A DNA stretch of 64,000 nt from Atriophallophorus winterbourni. Lineage: Eukaryota; Platyhelminthes; Trematoda; Plagiorchiida; Microphallidae. The stretch is from NCBI GenBank assembly GCA_013407085.1, contig JACCGJ010009902.1, forward strand, positions 1-64,000, in the 5' to 3' direction. How positions within the stretch are numbered: position 1 is the first letter of the stretch; every line of letters begins with the position of its first letter. Positions 53,387 through 64,000 of this stretch are shown one piece after another. Below the pieces are notes generated by a model that saw only the letters and a program-made list of their open reading frames with translations, was not told the DNA's origin and made no database searches. The position numbers and the translations under genes were made by a program.

Positions 53387-54751
53387 ATGCTGCCACCTGA
53401 ACGTGCGTATAAGCAGGCGAGATCAATCCTGAAGGACCTCTTCGGGCAACCGCATACAATAGCGAAATCCATGCTGGATGGACTGTTCAGTGAGTTTGAA
53501 GCAGCACCTTACAGTCCGCAACGATTGTCACACCTGGTGACAAAAATTAATAATTGCCAAATTGATTTTGAGCAAATGAACTACACTGCGGACCTTAATT
53601 CAACGATGGTGCTTGAACGCTTGCTCCGCACACTTTCTATGAATCTACAGCAGCATTGGGCTGAGAACGTTGAGCAGCGTACCTGCGAAGGCCGAGAGCC
53701 AAATTTCTTGGATTTGATACGCTTTATTAGTCTACGGGCGAAGGTTGCTAACATCCGGTTCAGTCAATTAGTTGAGCAAAATCGCAAGGGTGAGAACGCT
53801 TACACGAGTGAAACTGGTAATAAACCAGTCGTGAATAAAAAGAAAACCTTTGCTCAGTGGCGTGCAGACGACACAAGGAAGATTGAAAATCCAGGATGCC
53901 CAACCTGGTGTCGTACTCATGGATTAGCATCTTGCAAAGACTTCATAACCGCCGACTGCGAGACACGTTCGAAAAAGGGGAAGCAGTGTCACCTGTGTTT
54001 CAAATGCCTGAAGGCTGGTCATGACAAGAAATTTTGTCGCGTCACGAATTCATGTCAGGTAGTTGGCTGTAAGGCTTCTCACCACACATTGCTGCATTGG
54101 GAACATAAGGTCCAGTCTCACGTTGAAAGCAAAACAGTGAGCATGGCGAACTGTGGGCAAGTTGTCTCTATGGGGGTATTACCTGTTCGCTTGGTAAGAC
54201 CTGGAGGTTTTTTGGAAGCATACGCTTTTCTTGATTCTGGTTCTGATACGACAGTCGTTTGTCGTGTAGTCGCTGAAAAACTTGGACTTGAGATGCAAGC
54301 TTCAGAAACTCGCATTAAGACGATTAACGGTACAATGTCCGCTCGCGAGCTTGCTAGTGAGTTCAAGTTGGAATCGCTAAATGGACTTGAGATAATTGAC
54401 AGCAACACGGCCTTTGTCGTTGATAAAATCATGCCCTTTGCGAACATGCAGCCTCGTTCAAAATTAGCAGGTCGATCGTCCCATCTCAAGGATGTGGTAT
54501 TTGAGGAAACTAACCGTGAACGCATAGTTATCTTGATTGAATGGGACATCCCGGAAGCACATTGGGCAATCGAACAACGACTTGGTGCTCGGAAACAGTC
54601 ATACGCTGTGAAAACCTTACTCGGTTGGGTGTTGTTAGGACCTACAAACTATAAAGCGCATAAAACAGCCCTGGTCAATCTGCTCTCTGGCGGAATTTGT
54701 GAAATAGAATCGCTGTTGAGAAGAATGTACGACTCGGAATTTGAAGATTAA
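53387..54751 (+). CDS. BEL-4 gag C-terminal to protease frame (454 aa, open)
   Basis: Single open frame covering the DUF1759-like end (PHTIAKSMLDGLFSEFEAAP), zinc-binding CPTWCRTHGLASCKDF and CHLCFKCLKAGHDKKFC, the retropepsin-like DUF1758 region with AFLDSGSDTTVVCR, and the terminal DIPEAHWAIEQRL/LLGWVLLGPTN. Gag packages RNA and the protease would mature the polyprotein. The start is arbitrary, since the natural ATG is upstream of two stops. The matching frame in unit A is broken by TGA; the difference lies in a tract at 53,538-53,978 that is unlike unit A. Confidence 0.85.
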   Translation: MLPPERAYKQARSILKDLFGQPHTIAKSMLDGLFSEFEAAPYSPQRLSHLVTKINNCQIDFEQMNYTADLNSTMVLERLLRTLSMNLQQHWAENVEQRTCEGREPNFLDLIRFISLRAKVANIRFSQLVEQNRKGENAYTSETGNKPVVNKKKTFAQWRADDTRKIENPGCPTWCRTHGLASCKDFITADCETRSKKGKQCHLCFKCLKAGHDKKFCRVTNSCQVVGCKASHHTLLHWEHKVQSHVESKTVSMANCGQVVSMGVLPVRLVRPGGFLEAYAFLDSGSDTTVVCRVVAEKLGLEMQASETRIKTINGTMSARELASEFKLESLNGLEIIDSNTAFVVDKIMPFANMQPRSKLAGRSSHLKDVVFEETNRERIVILIEWDIPEAHWAIEQRLGARKQSYAVKTLLGWVLLGPTNYKAHKTALVNLLSGGICEIESLLRRMYDSEFED

Positions 54752-56219
54752 AGTTACATTAGGAACTCCCCTTCCGTCGAAGATAGAAAGGTACTTCAGC
54801 TAGTGAAGGAAGAAATCAAAGCTAGTCGATGGGCATTACGTAGTACCTCTTAACTGGAAGGATAGTGTCCCCAAACTGGTCAGTAATCTGTCAGTTGCCA
54901 ACGTGACCAAAGGGTATGCAAGGAAGGTTGCACCGTATGTTGCCGAGAGTAATCGGCCCTTGTGGAATCTACCTCATCACGCTGTGCTGAACCCCAAAAA
55001 ACCAGGAAAACGTCGGATCGTACTGGATTGTGCTGCCAAATATCATGGGTTTTCACTGAACGATATGCTGTGCCAGGGTCCTGATACAACAGCGAATCTC
55101 GTTACCGTGCTTTTGCACTTCATGACAGGTCATGTAGCTCTAGCTGCAGACATTGAGGAAATGTTCATGCAAGTTAAAGTACCTCACAAAGATCTATCGG
55201 CATTACGATTTCTGTGGTAAGATGATGAGGATGTAGAAAAATATCCGGTCGAATTTGAGATGACACCTCATCCATTCGGAGCTACGTCTTCCTCATTCTG
55301 CGCCAATTATGCGCTTCGAAAGACCGCAATGGATTTCGCTGGTGATTATGATGAATTTACCCAACGTGCTGTTATGGAAAATTTTTATGTTGATGACTGT
55401 TAAGTATCAGTTAACTGCTCTATTGTCGCCAAGAAATTCGTTGACCAATGTCAACATATGCTTTCTCGTGGCGGCTTCCATTTAAGGAAGTGGGTGTCAA
55501 ACGATAAACGTTTGTTAAAAGACCTGCCTAGTTCATATTGTGCCACATTCACGGTCAATATGAGTAATTCATACGATCATGTGCATGGAGCATTGTGTTT
55601 GCAATGGAACGCGTATAGCGACGTCTTTGAATTTCGATTCAACCTACCCGAGAGGCCAATGACTCGTCGTGGTATACTATCGGCTGTGTCATTTTTTACG
55701 ACCCGTTGGGACTTTTGTCTCCAATTTGCCTTCCTCCAAGGATTCAGCAGCGGCTGCGTTGTTTGGAATCGGTTGGTTTGAATTATTTTGGACCTTTCTC
55801 AGTCAAACGTGGTCGTTCGATTGAGAAAATGTATGGCTGTGTCTCCACTTGTCTACGTGTTCAAGCAGTTCATATTGAAGTTGCACACTCGCTCACTACA
55901 GATTCGTTCATCATGGCGATGATGCGTTTCGTTAGCAGGCGACATAATCCCGTTGAGATTGACAGCAACAATGGCACGAATTTTGTAGGGTCCGTTCGGG
56001 AGCTGAAAGAGCATATTCAAAGACTCGATAACCACAAGATCGCTAATCGTCTGGCTGTTCATCATATCCAACCCCCCTAAGCCAATGACTCGTCGTGGTA
56101 TACTATCGGCTGTGTCATTTTTTACGACCCTTTAGAACTTTTGTCTCCACTTTGCCTTCCTCCAAAGATGCCACTTCAAACACTCTGCAAATCGGGTCTT
56201 AGATAAGACCAACCTATTT
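54752..56219 (+). pseudogene. BEL-4 reverse transcriptase with integrase scrap
   Basis: Same as BEL-3: frames 54,903-55,220 and 55,458-55,781, NFYVDDC followed by TAA, the integrase scrap at 55,743-56,082 with the repeated RT bases. Confidence 0.83.
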
Positions 56220-57032
56220 GTGAGGCTGATGAAAATCCAGAGTAGCTCCTTTGAAAACTGTCACTGTTCCCCACCTCGAGCTCAATGGTGCAATATTGGC
56301 TGTTTTTGGACTGATTCGATGATAGTCCTGCACTATATACGCGCCACTACTTCTAGATTCTCTACGTTCGTCGCCAACCGCCTAGCGATTATACATCAGT
56401 ATACCGATTCATCACAGTGGAGTCATGTAAATTCAGGTGAAAATCCTACAATGGGCATACGTTCGAAATTTGAGTTGGAGCGATGGTTGACAGGCCCTGT
56501 TGTATGGCCAGAGCGAACATTTCTGAACCTGGATACAAACACAGTTCATTCTCCGGAACTAGAATACAAAAGGGTTAATATAACATCTTCAAATAGCTCA
56601 CTAGAATATGGTTTGAATGCTGTCGTCAACTATCACTCTAGTTAATCGGAGTTGCTCAGGAGTATTGCATGGCTGACAAGGTTTGATGATTACCTAAATC
56701 TGAAGTCACCGGAGCGGAATTCGTTGAGATCACTGTCTGCAATCACAGTATCCGAACTGCGAAATGCAGAAAGAAAAGTAATCATGTTCGTGCAGCAGGA
56801 AGTGTTTGCTGATGAGCTTGCACACTATGGAACGAAACGGAACAAGAAGTGCCCGAGGCATCGCAGACTTGTCAAGTTGAACCCGAGAGTCCTGGATGGA
56901 GTCTTATGTGTAGGTGGACACTTAAATTATTCCAGTTATCCTGCGGCTTTTCGTACCCCAATTATCTTACCCTCGCGGCATACTGTCACCGAACTCATCA
57001 TCCGGCATTTTCATGAAATTAAAGGTCATTGT
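56220..57032 (+). pseudogene. BEL-4 RNase H end and integrase zinc-binding region
   Basis: Frames 56,220-56,645 (CFWTDSMIVLHYI) and 56,652 on (NRKVIMF-type linker and RHFHEIKGHC). Interrupted after GGTCATTGT by the LINE insertion. Confidence 0.8.
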
Positions 57033-57936
57033 TCAATTCAATTCAATTCAATTTTAATGCTCTAAAAAGCATATAGCTTTACAAAAAACCACAGAATAAT
57101 ATGACAACAACGAATAATATAACAAGCAAAAATGGTATTAGATTGCTTACTGGGCAGTTCAAAAATCAGGTAAATATCCACGGGCAGAAATTGTTTTCGA
57201 TTGGTGGGATAACAAATGTAGGTGTATGGTGTTAAGATGTATAGTTTTCTTCAATGCACGGGTTTAGGGTCAAATAGGCATCGAGGCTTCTCTTGAAAGT
57301 TTGCTGGTTTGGTGAGTTCACAACATTATCTGGCAGATTGTTCCAAGTAAAACAAACTCTCACGGCAAAAAAATGTCGTCTGCAGTTTAGTCTCGAGTGA
57401 GGGACAGTTAGAGTAAATGTGTGAGCTCTTGTATTATGCGAGCTCCGTAGATTCAATAAGCATCGTAGAGGGTGATTTTCAGTATTCAAAATATTGTAAA
57501 GTAGAATCAAATCGCCTCGGATACGACGACGTGGATAATCAAATAAATTCAGCGTTTTGATTCGCTCATTGTAGGGTTTCCGGCTGAGTCCAGTGACAAG
57601 TTTGGTAGCTCGATGATATATTCGTTGCGAAATCGCAACATCTTTTTTAAGCCAGGGCGACCATGCTTAACCGCATATTCCATCGCGGGCCGTATATACG
57701 TATTTTATACAGGGATGTGTCTGTTTTGAGAACCTACCGAAAATTCGCTTTGGATGTACAATTTTTCTGTGATGTTTTTGCGAATAGACCGTAGTTTCAG
57801 TGGCTCGACACACAGGGTGTTGTCTTATTACACACCCAGGCCCTTTGTTCCCTGGTCCACGAGAGGCTTTGTTTTTCCAGAAAATACTGTCCTCCACATA
57901 AGGGCCAATGTTTTAACATGTGAGCGACTTTTTTTT
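57033..57936 (-). mobile_element. Second CR1-like LINE, 5'-truncated, inserted in BEL-4
   Basis: Minus strand, 3' tail is (ATTGA)n at 57,033-57,052. The frame 57,510-57,232 plus shifted upstream segments carry the CR1 ORF2 C-terminus: AWSPWLKKDV-, TKLVTGLSRKPYNERI-, RRHFFAVRVCFTWNNLP-like stretches. Sequence and tail differ from CR1-1 to CR1-3, so it is another family. The part beyond ~57,700 and the T9 run at 57,929-57,937 are unexplained. Absent from unit A. Confidence 0.8.
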
Positions 57937-59005
57937 TGTGGCATGGCTCATTGCAGAATTTAATACGCAGACAATTTTTTTGGATACTTCCAGGGGGGGT
58001 CGCGCAGTAAAATGGGTGATAGGGAAGTGCACCTGGTGTCGTAAAAGACTGGCAGTCGAGTGTGAACAGATGATGTCTCCACTTCCATTGGCTCGGATTC
58101 AGCAGGGGCTGCGTTGTTTTGAATAGGTTGGTTTGGATTATTTTGGACCTTTCCCAGTCAAACTTGGTCGTTCGGTTGAGAAAAGGTATGGCTGTGTCTC
58201 CACTTGTCTACGTGTTCAAGCGGTTCATATTGAAGTTGCACACTCGCTCACTACAGATTCGTTCATCATGGCGATGATGCGTTTCGTTAGCAGGCGACAT
58301 AATCCCGTTGAGATTGACAGCAACAATGGCACGAATTTTGTAGGGGCCGTTCGGGAGCTGAAAGAGCATATTCAAAGGCTCGATAACCACATGATCGCTA
58401 ATCGTCTGGCTGTTTATCATATTCAATGGCACTTTAACCCCCCTAGTTCTAGCCATAGAGGCGGCGTTTGGGAACGTATGGTGCGTTCAATCAGAAATAT
58501 TTTAAACGCCATAATAAATCCGCAGACGTTGGCGGACGAAAGTTTGCACACTTCTATGTGCGAAGCAGAACGTATATCGAATGATCGACCTGTGGTGCCA
58601 CCGTCATTGGATAGCCGCGACGATGGACCTCTGACACCAAACCATCTTCTGTTGATACTAAGCAACATGGGGATCTCTTCTGATGCTAGTTTACGTGATC
58701 GGTATACGCGTCAGTGGAAGCAGGTGAATTATCTCACTGGGATCTTTTGAAATCGATGGATCGAGGAGTATCTTCCAACCTTGCAAATGAGGCACAAATG
58801 GTTGAAGCCAGAGACAAACTTAAAAAAAAGCGATGTCGTACTGCTAGTGAGTGACCAAGTCGCAAAGGAAAAGTAGCCACTAAGGTTGGTGCTCGAATGT
58901 AACGATAGTGGAGATGGATTAGTTCGAAGAGTCACCGTGCGCTCATCCGCAGGAATCTTGGAGCGTGACGTTAAGAAGCTACGTTTGCTTGAGGGTGCCG
59001 AGTAG
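57937..59005 (+). pseudogene. BEL-4 integrase core
   Basis: Resumes at GTGGCATGGCTC. CTWCRKR, TAG before LDYFGPF, 205-codon frame 58,133-58,750 identical in layout to 46,012-46,629, with AAC at 58,322-58,324 for the second Asp. Stop TAG 59,003-59,005 abuts the LTR. Confidence 0.87.
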
Positions 59006-59549
59006 TGTAGCGGTAGGGTGGGGAATAGGGTGTACCTGGGGTGTCGGGCCCGGGGGCTGGTGCTTAAGGTGGGAAGCGGGTTTTCGGATCTGCTGACCCC
59101 AAAAATACCACCAAGCATTCAGTCTGCCGGTTGCTACGAAGACGAACGTTGATTACACTGAAGGCAAATGTTTCAAGTGGGAGGCGGGTTTTCGGGTCTG
59201 CCAACTCCAGAGATACCACCAAACATTTGATCGTCGAGTCGCTTTCATGGGTCGCGCAGGTCGTGTAGCCAGGTAGAGGAGAGCCCCGCAGTTCAGTGTT
59301 TGTGTCTCTACCTGGTTTTCAGATTTGGAGGAATTTTCGTAGGCGGTGTATGAATCCGCGTTGATGTCTTGAAAATTCCTCTTTCGGTCCTGCAAGATCA
59401 AACGAACTGGAGAAATTTGTTTCCCACCCTACACCCGTGTTCCTTATCAAGTTTTTGTGTCACTCTCGTTATAAGAATCTCGTGTCTTGTAGCACGCAAC
59501 TAGTTCCCGTGAAACAAAACTATTCCCCAGTGACGATTTGGTCGCTACA
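59006..59549 (+). repeat. BEL-4 3' LTR (544 bp)
   Basis: Same internal deletion and TGTAGCG...CGCTACA ends as BEL-3. Confidence 0.87.
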
Positions 59550-60961
59550 TGCACCATTGCAGAAAATAAATTGTGTCACGCGAAAACCCGGAATAATCCA
59601 TTGATATATAACTGCACGTTAATTACAAATTAAAAAAACTGTTATATTATTCAAACACTTGAGTTTTACGTATGTAATATCGCCCACGGCCAGTTTCTGA
59701 CTGTGCTGCACTTTGCCTGGATCAGGCTTGTGCTTTCATACCAAACATACCTGGTCATTCCCACGAGACGTGACACGCTGTTGGCGGTTAGGTCAAATAA
59801 GTGGTGGTAGTTTGACTTATGCTCAATCATGTTCCCTGTCCTGACTATCACCCTTGGTCTGACAAAGCTTTTGTATGAGAAGTGAAACGTTACCCATAAA
59901 CTAATCAAACCGATTGCACTCAAATGTCTTTGCATTATGAATACACGATCGGTCCCAAACATATTCCAACCGATTGCTAACACAAAATAAGTTATCTAGT
60001 CACGCCAGTTTTAATTGAGATCGTAATTTTCAATCTGTTATGGCTTGCAAACTAAATTAAACCAAAATATTAGTAAATTGATGTAAATAATCTTTTATTT
60101 GTAATGTGTAAACTTATCAAAACCGATTATATTTCCATCAGTTTCAGACTTAATTTTTATCAACCTGTAACAATTTAAGATTGTACTCAATCATTGCATC
60201 CTGAGGAACTAATATGGACAACAGAGCGTGCCTATTACCCAAGTGAACGTTATTTCTACTTTGTAACTGCAGTAATTGATAGTGGGTTAGAAACACAATT
60301 AGTGAATACTATTCTCGAAGATGAATCATGACATGTTAGATTATAACAACTTTTATGCAGTTCTAAAAGCGTATTTTTCTCTATTGTGCCCTCGCATGTT
60401 TAGATGCGTTATTCAAATAATAAATCGTAGTGTATTTATTTAATCAAATCAAGAAGCTTTTCAAAATACTAATGCATTATTTTGTTCATACGTTTCAACA
60501 TTTGATCTGAACTGCTAGAGAACCAGTAGAAGTCTCTTTTTTGTCAAAAATCAATTTCGACACCTCATATATCTGATCATGTTTTTCACTTCACTAAGGC
60601 TCTAAATACAGCAATTTGTTATCTTGGTTCACTGATCGATACCACTTTCTTCAGGTTCATTGCTTGATTCAGATGAATCAGTTTCTGTCAAAAACATAAA
60701 AGTAGTAGTTCGAAAGTTCAATCTTCAGATGGTGACTCGAGAGACCTACCACAAAATAATGCAAAGAAACTTGAGTGCAATCGATTAGAGTAATTTTTCG
60801 GTAACGTTTCACAGCTGACACAGAAGCTTCGTCAGACCAAGTGTGATAGTCAGGACAGGGCACATGATTAAGTTGTAGTCAACCCACCACCACTTATTTG
60901 ACCTTACCGCTAAAAAGCCTATAGCACGCCTACAGTGTGTCACGTCTCGTGAGAATGAACA
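59550..60961 (+). repeat. LTR flank and complete foldback-like repeat, unit B
   Basis: Copy of 47,429-48,840: inverted R2 at about 59,746-60,010, R1 core 60,180-60,735, forward R2 60,740-60,961. Confidence 0.78.
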
Positions 60962-61771
60962 GGATCGGTAGTCGACTTTCCTCACATTGTGTATCTAAAA
61001 ATTTAAATGAAATACTCCCATGTATGACTGTTACAAATGTAGTGGAATCCTGCACAAGCACTCTTCCATTTTTGGACTGTTTAGCACAAAATTGGACTGG
61101 AAATAAATCCTTATGAACGGATAGATAATGATAAAATGAAAATGGTAATGAAAAACTGCAGAACGGTAGTCTCTAGATATTTGCGTGGCGTAAGGAGAGT
61201 TTGGGAAAGGGCTTGTGGTATAACCTGTATCCCAAGCGTACTCTAACTTCTAGGTTCTATGGCCTACTAAATATACATAAAGAATGCATTCCTGTAAGAC
61301 CTATCGTCGACGGTATCGGATCACCTGCGCACGAGTTAGTTATACATTTGGCTTATTTGTTGAAATCTTTATCCGGAATTACAGCCTCGTTCATCAAGAA
61401 CGCATATGACTTTGCAGCAATCTTAAAGTCGGTAACAATAGATAGCTTTGATGTGAGCGCTTTGTTTATCAACGTCGATACAACAAGTGCGTTACAACTA
61501 GCTAGATGAGCCTTGAAATCTGATGCCAGTTTTCCGGATCGCACAAACTTGTGCTTTTTACATCTTCCATAAGATAGAACACCTGTGTAGCGACGACAGA
61601 GAACGGATACAGGCGCACCGTGAAGCGAGCCAATGTCTCATAGACCAAAGTTACCCAAAATGTTTTGTAGAACGCCAATTGATGAAGGTAAAATACCCAT
61701 CTGAAAAATCGGAGAAAAATTGGCGGGATACAGTTCCAAGGTTGTCAAAGCCGGAGGGGTTTTCGGGATGA
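60962..61771 (+). pseudogene. Penelope-like element PLE-4 (RT fragments)
   Basis: Frame 61,201-61,509 (SRFYGLLNIHKECIPVRPIV, VSALFINVDTT), with a ~12-bp loss at about 61,444. The RT centre with VDD is deleted and the sequence jumps at about 61,548 to the connector (AFYIFHKIEHLCSDDRERI, QSYPKCF). No GIY-YIG region. Confidence 0.8.
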
Positions 61772-62350
61772 GCTCCAAATTCCAAAAATGCTCCAATGGC
61801 ACGCGTCTCGTATAGCCTCTGGCAACTAAGTGCAGCTCCTGACCTGCACCCGTGGTCCTATGTGACCCTGCAGAACTGCTTCTACTGACATGAGAAAGGG
61901 TAAAAGCGGCTGACTGGCGACTCAGAACCAGCATGCTTAAGGCAGGTGGAGCTCATATGTCCATGGAGGCGGCCACCTGGGGAAAGAAACACCCTTATCT
62001 CAAACCTCCAATGCCTTGTAGCTATATCCAATCATGTAAAAGGCTTGAGGAGTCAACCTAGAGGATAAATCCGTAGCCGGAGTCCCGTTAGGCAGTCCGA
62101 AATTTTATACTACTTTGCCCTGCAAACTCCTGCGACGGCATCATTGTCCAAACTTACCAGCCTAGCTGTTCCTCTGGTTCCCGTAGTGTCGTGGAGAGGG
62201 AGCACTTGCTGCATGGGCAACAGCTAGTTCTCCACTTTGAACTGCCCTGGCGTACATCACAATGCACCAATGGAGATGACACTCCACTCCGCTTCTGTGG
62301 ATAATGACACGGAAAGCAGCAGATTCCGGTTAAAGGCTATGGCTCGATTG
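61772..62350 (+). mobile_element. RTE-4 5' region (forward)
   Basis: Matches 15,086-15,690. Ends where ATGGCTCGATTG meets the captured-gene intron. No open frame of interest. Confidence 0.7.
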
Positions 62351-62508
62351 CTAGAAGGTGTTCGCAAAAGTACTGGCTTACTTTGTCGTCTTTCGGCGGC
62401 AGTCGACATTCCCGTTCCATAAGCCCGCCTCGGGGTAATTCAATCTCGAAGCGCTTGAGTGGATCTCTGTGAAATCCAATGCGTTCAATCAAGTAAAATG
62501 TGAGCATT
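62351..62508 (-). pseudogene. Captured gene exon 1 and intron, last copy
   Basis: 31-nt intron at 62,351-62,381 and exon 1 with FHLIERIGFHRDPLKRFEIE and RLPPKDDK from about 62,508. Exon 2 is absent; the RTE 5' sequence meets it exactly at the intron acceptor. Confidence 0.55.
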
Positions 62509-63926
62509 ATTTCGTGAAGGGTTTCATTGATTCAGTTTTGTAAACAATAGTTTAAATGATATAAGCCGCGGTGACCATAATTCTGCTCCGTACGCGGATG
62601 CAACATGGGCGTCAACAATAGTTGGTAACACTACTGCAGCGGCCTAGCACTCTATCCAGCATCTGAATCACATCACACATGCGGTAACGGAGATGATCAC
62701 TGAACTCGGCTGTGAAGGCCTTCGCAAATCGCGCAGCTAGATTAGGTTCACACATGCAGATGACGTCAATCCTAGGCTTACCAGACAATTTGGCGCGGTG
62801 AAATCTCGTGTCGGGAAGCTTCAGTTTTGCACAGACCAGTGAATGATCAGTGTCGCAGTCTGCGCTTTGATATGATCTGGTGAGAAGTACGCTTCCTATA
62901 TTAGTGCGCCTAACACGAATAAGATCAAACTGGTGCCAGTGCTTAGAGCGAGGATATTTCCAAGAGAACTTATGCTGTGGATTTGTTTGAAAGAAAGTCT
63001 TACTGGCGCAAAGACTGAACTGTGTGCATAATTCTAAAAGGCTTTGTCCATTTCCATTGGTTTTACCTACACCGAACCTCGAGACAGTTTTGCAAAGACT
63101 CGTAATCTGCACTAACTCTAGCATTGAAATCACCCAAACCACAACACAGTTTCTTTGTGGCACGTTTTTGAGGACTGTTGCGAGGTTGTGATAAAAAGCG
63201 TCGTTTTTAGCAGGCGTCGCAGAAAGCGTCGGTTCGAACGGCAAACCCAACTCCATGCAGTTGAGACTCATCGAAACCCGTTCCTTTTAAAAATATGTGT
63301 GATCTCTTACTGTTAGTATACCAGTGTCTGGTAATCATGTCTCTTGCAGGGCAGCCACGTCGACATTCAGTCTTTTTAGCTTATTGTTAATCACGGCTGA
63401 TTTTCTTACGCCTCTGATATTCGAGACGTCGTCATGAAATCCAGGAAGCACGGTGAGGACGTTCCAGGTTCCCAGTTTCAGAAATGACATTTGTTATTTT
63501 AGTAGTTCGTTTCGCAGGTGCGGAAAAACAGTCAACTTGCCGGTTGATTCCTAATCCTTATGCACCCAATGACGATAGCTCACTGTGGCGAGACGGCGCC
63601 ATATTGGCTGGAGGCTGTCCAGCTTGAAGCGGGCTGTAGCCGTCAAATGAGACCTAAAAGTCTCTCCCACCGTCGGAAGCAGCCCCAGACGCTGAGCTCT
63701 ACGTCAATCGAGCCATAGCCTTTAACCGGAATCTGCTGCTTCGAGTGTTATTATCCACAGAAGCGGAGTGGAGTGTCCTCTCCATTGGTGCGTTGTGATG
63801 TACGCCAAGGCAGTTCAAAGTGGAGAACTAGCTGTTGCCCATGCAGCAAGTGCTCCTTCTCCACGACACTACGGGAACCAGAGGAACAGCTAGGCTGATA
63901 AGTTTGGACAATGATGCAGGACAGAC
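62509..63926 (-). mobile_element. RTE-5: inverted RTE endonuclease and 5' region
   Basis: Minus strand: 5' region 63,926-63,495, MSFLKLGTWNV-type start near 63,488, LQET motif near 63,345, then a 219-codon frame 63,271-62,612 with EPTLSATPAKNDAFYHN, HQFDLIRVRRTNIGSVL, CDTDHSLVCAKLKL and the YRMCDVIQMLDRVLGRC segment. GDFN is lost by a local change (VVWVISMLEL). No RT domain. Confidence 0.82.
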
Positions 63927-64000
63927 AGAAACTATTCCCCAGTGACGATTCGGTCGCTACAGTACTCAATGTTGGAATTCGATTTGGACCGTATTTGTCT
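63927..64000 (+). mobile_element. BEL-5: 5' end of another BEL copy
   Basis: LTR remnant to CGCTACA at 63,961 and the start of the leader (GTACTCAATGTTGGAATTCG); cut by the window end. Confidence 0.85.

Larger units (their letters stand above)
52619..59549 (+). mobile_element. BEL-4: BEL/Pao element in unit B
   Basis: As BEL-3, with two differences: a more intact gag-protease frame and a CR1-like insertion at 57,033-57,936 in the integrase zinc-binding region. 5' LTR remnant 52,619-52,653. Confidence 0.92.
48880..60961 (+). repeat. Composite duplication unit B (~12.1 kb)
   Basis: Direct copy of unit A. The junction at 48,840-48,880 lies inside R2/TIR-element sequence, fitting unequal crossing-over between such copies. 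Confidence 0.93.

Overview
ORGANISM. The window looks like repeat-rich nuclear DNA of a flatworm, most likely a digenean trematode close to the schistosomes (inference). The evidence is the mixture of BEL/Pao, CR1, RTE and Penelope-like retroelements, a hammerhead-ribozyme satellite, AT-rich sequence, and a 31-nt intron in a captured gene, since very short introns are known from schistosomes. No bacterial, organellar or viral genome organisation is visible.

LAYOUT. 1-1511: tandem array of a ~257-nt unit. Every unit boundary in view carries a complete type I hammerhead ribozyme, so this resembles a metazoan retrozyme or SM-alpha-type satellite. 1512-5464: an inverted copy of a dispersed repeat, then mostly low-copy DNA with two possible host exons. 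5465-36,000: a mosaic of BEL/Pao pieces (BEL-1, BEL-2), 3' LTRs, a foldback-like repeat, CR1 insertions (one with full-length 5' end at 30,059-34,811), Penelope-like and RTE fragments, and copies of a captured host gene with a micro-intron. 36,130-60,961: two nearly identical direct copies of a ~12-kb composite block (unit A, unit B). Each has captured gene, dispersed repeat, Penelope fragment, RTE fragment, BEL element, 3' LTR and foldback repeat in the same order. 60,962-64,000: start of another related block.

HOW IT WORKS TOGETHER. The same defects and junctions recur in the BEL copies: integrase catalytic Asp changed to Asn (Lys in one copy), gag carrying an in-frame TAG, RNase H internally deleted, and the 5' LTR cut to ~35 bp and fused to the same RTE sequence. 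The composite therefore seems to have spread by DNA-level duplication (unequal crossing-over, gene conversion) rather than by transposition. Almost every protein frame is a pseudogene; the main exceptions are CR1 ORF1 (442 aa) and one BEL gag-protease frame (454 aa).

LIMITS. All homology calls come from reading motifs and comparing copies within the window. No database search was run, boundaries marked approximate are by eye, and the host-gene products are not identified.
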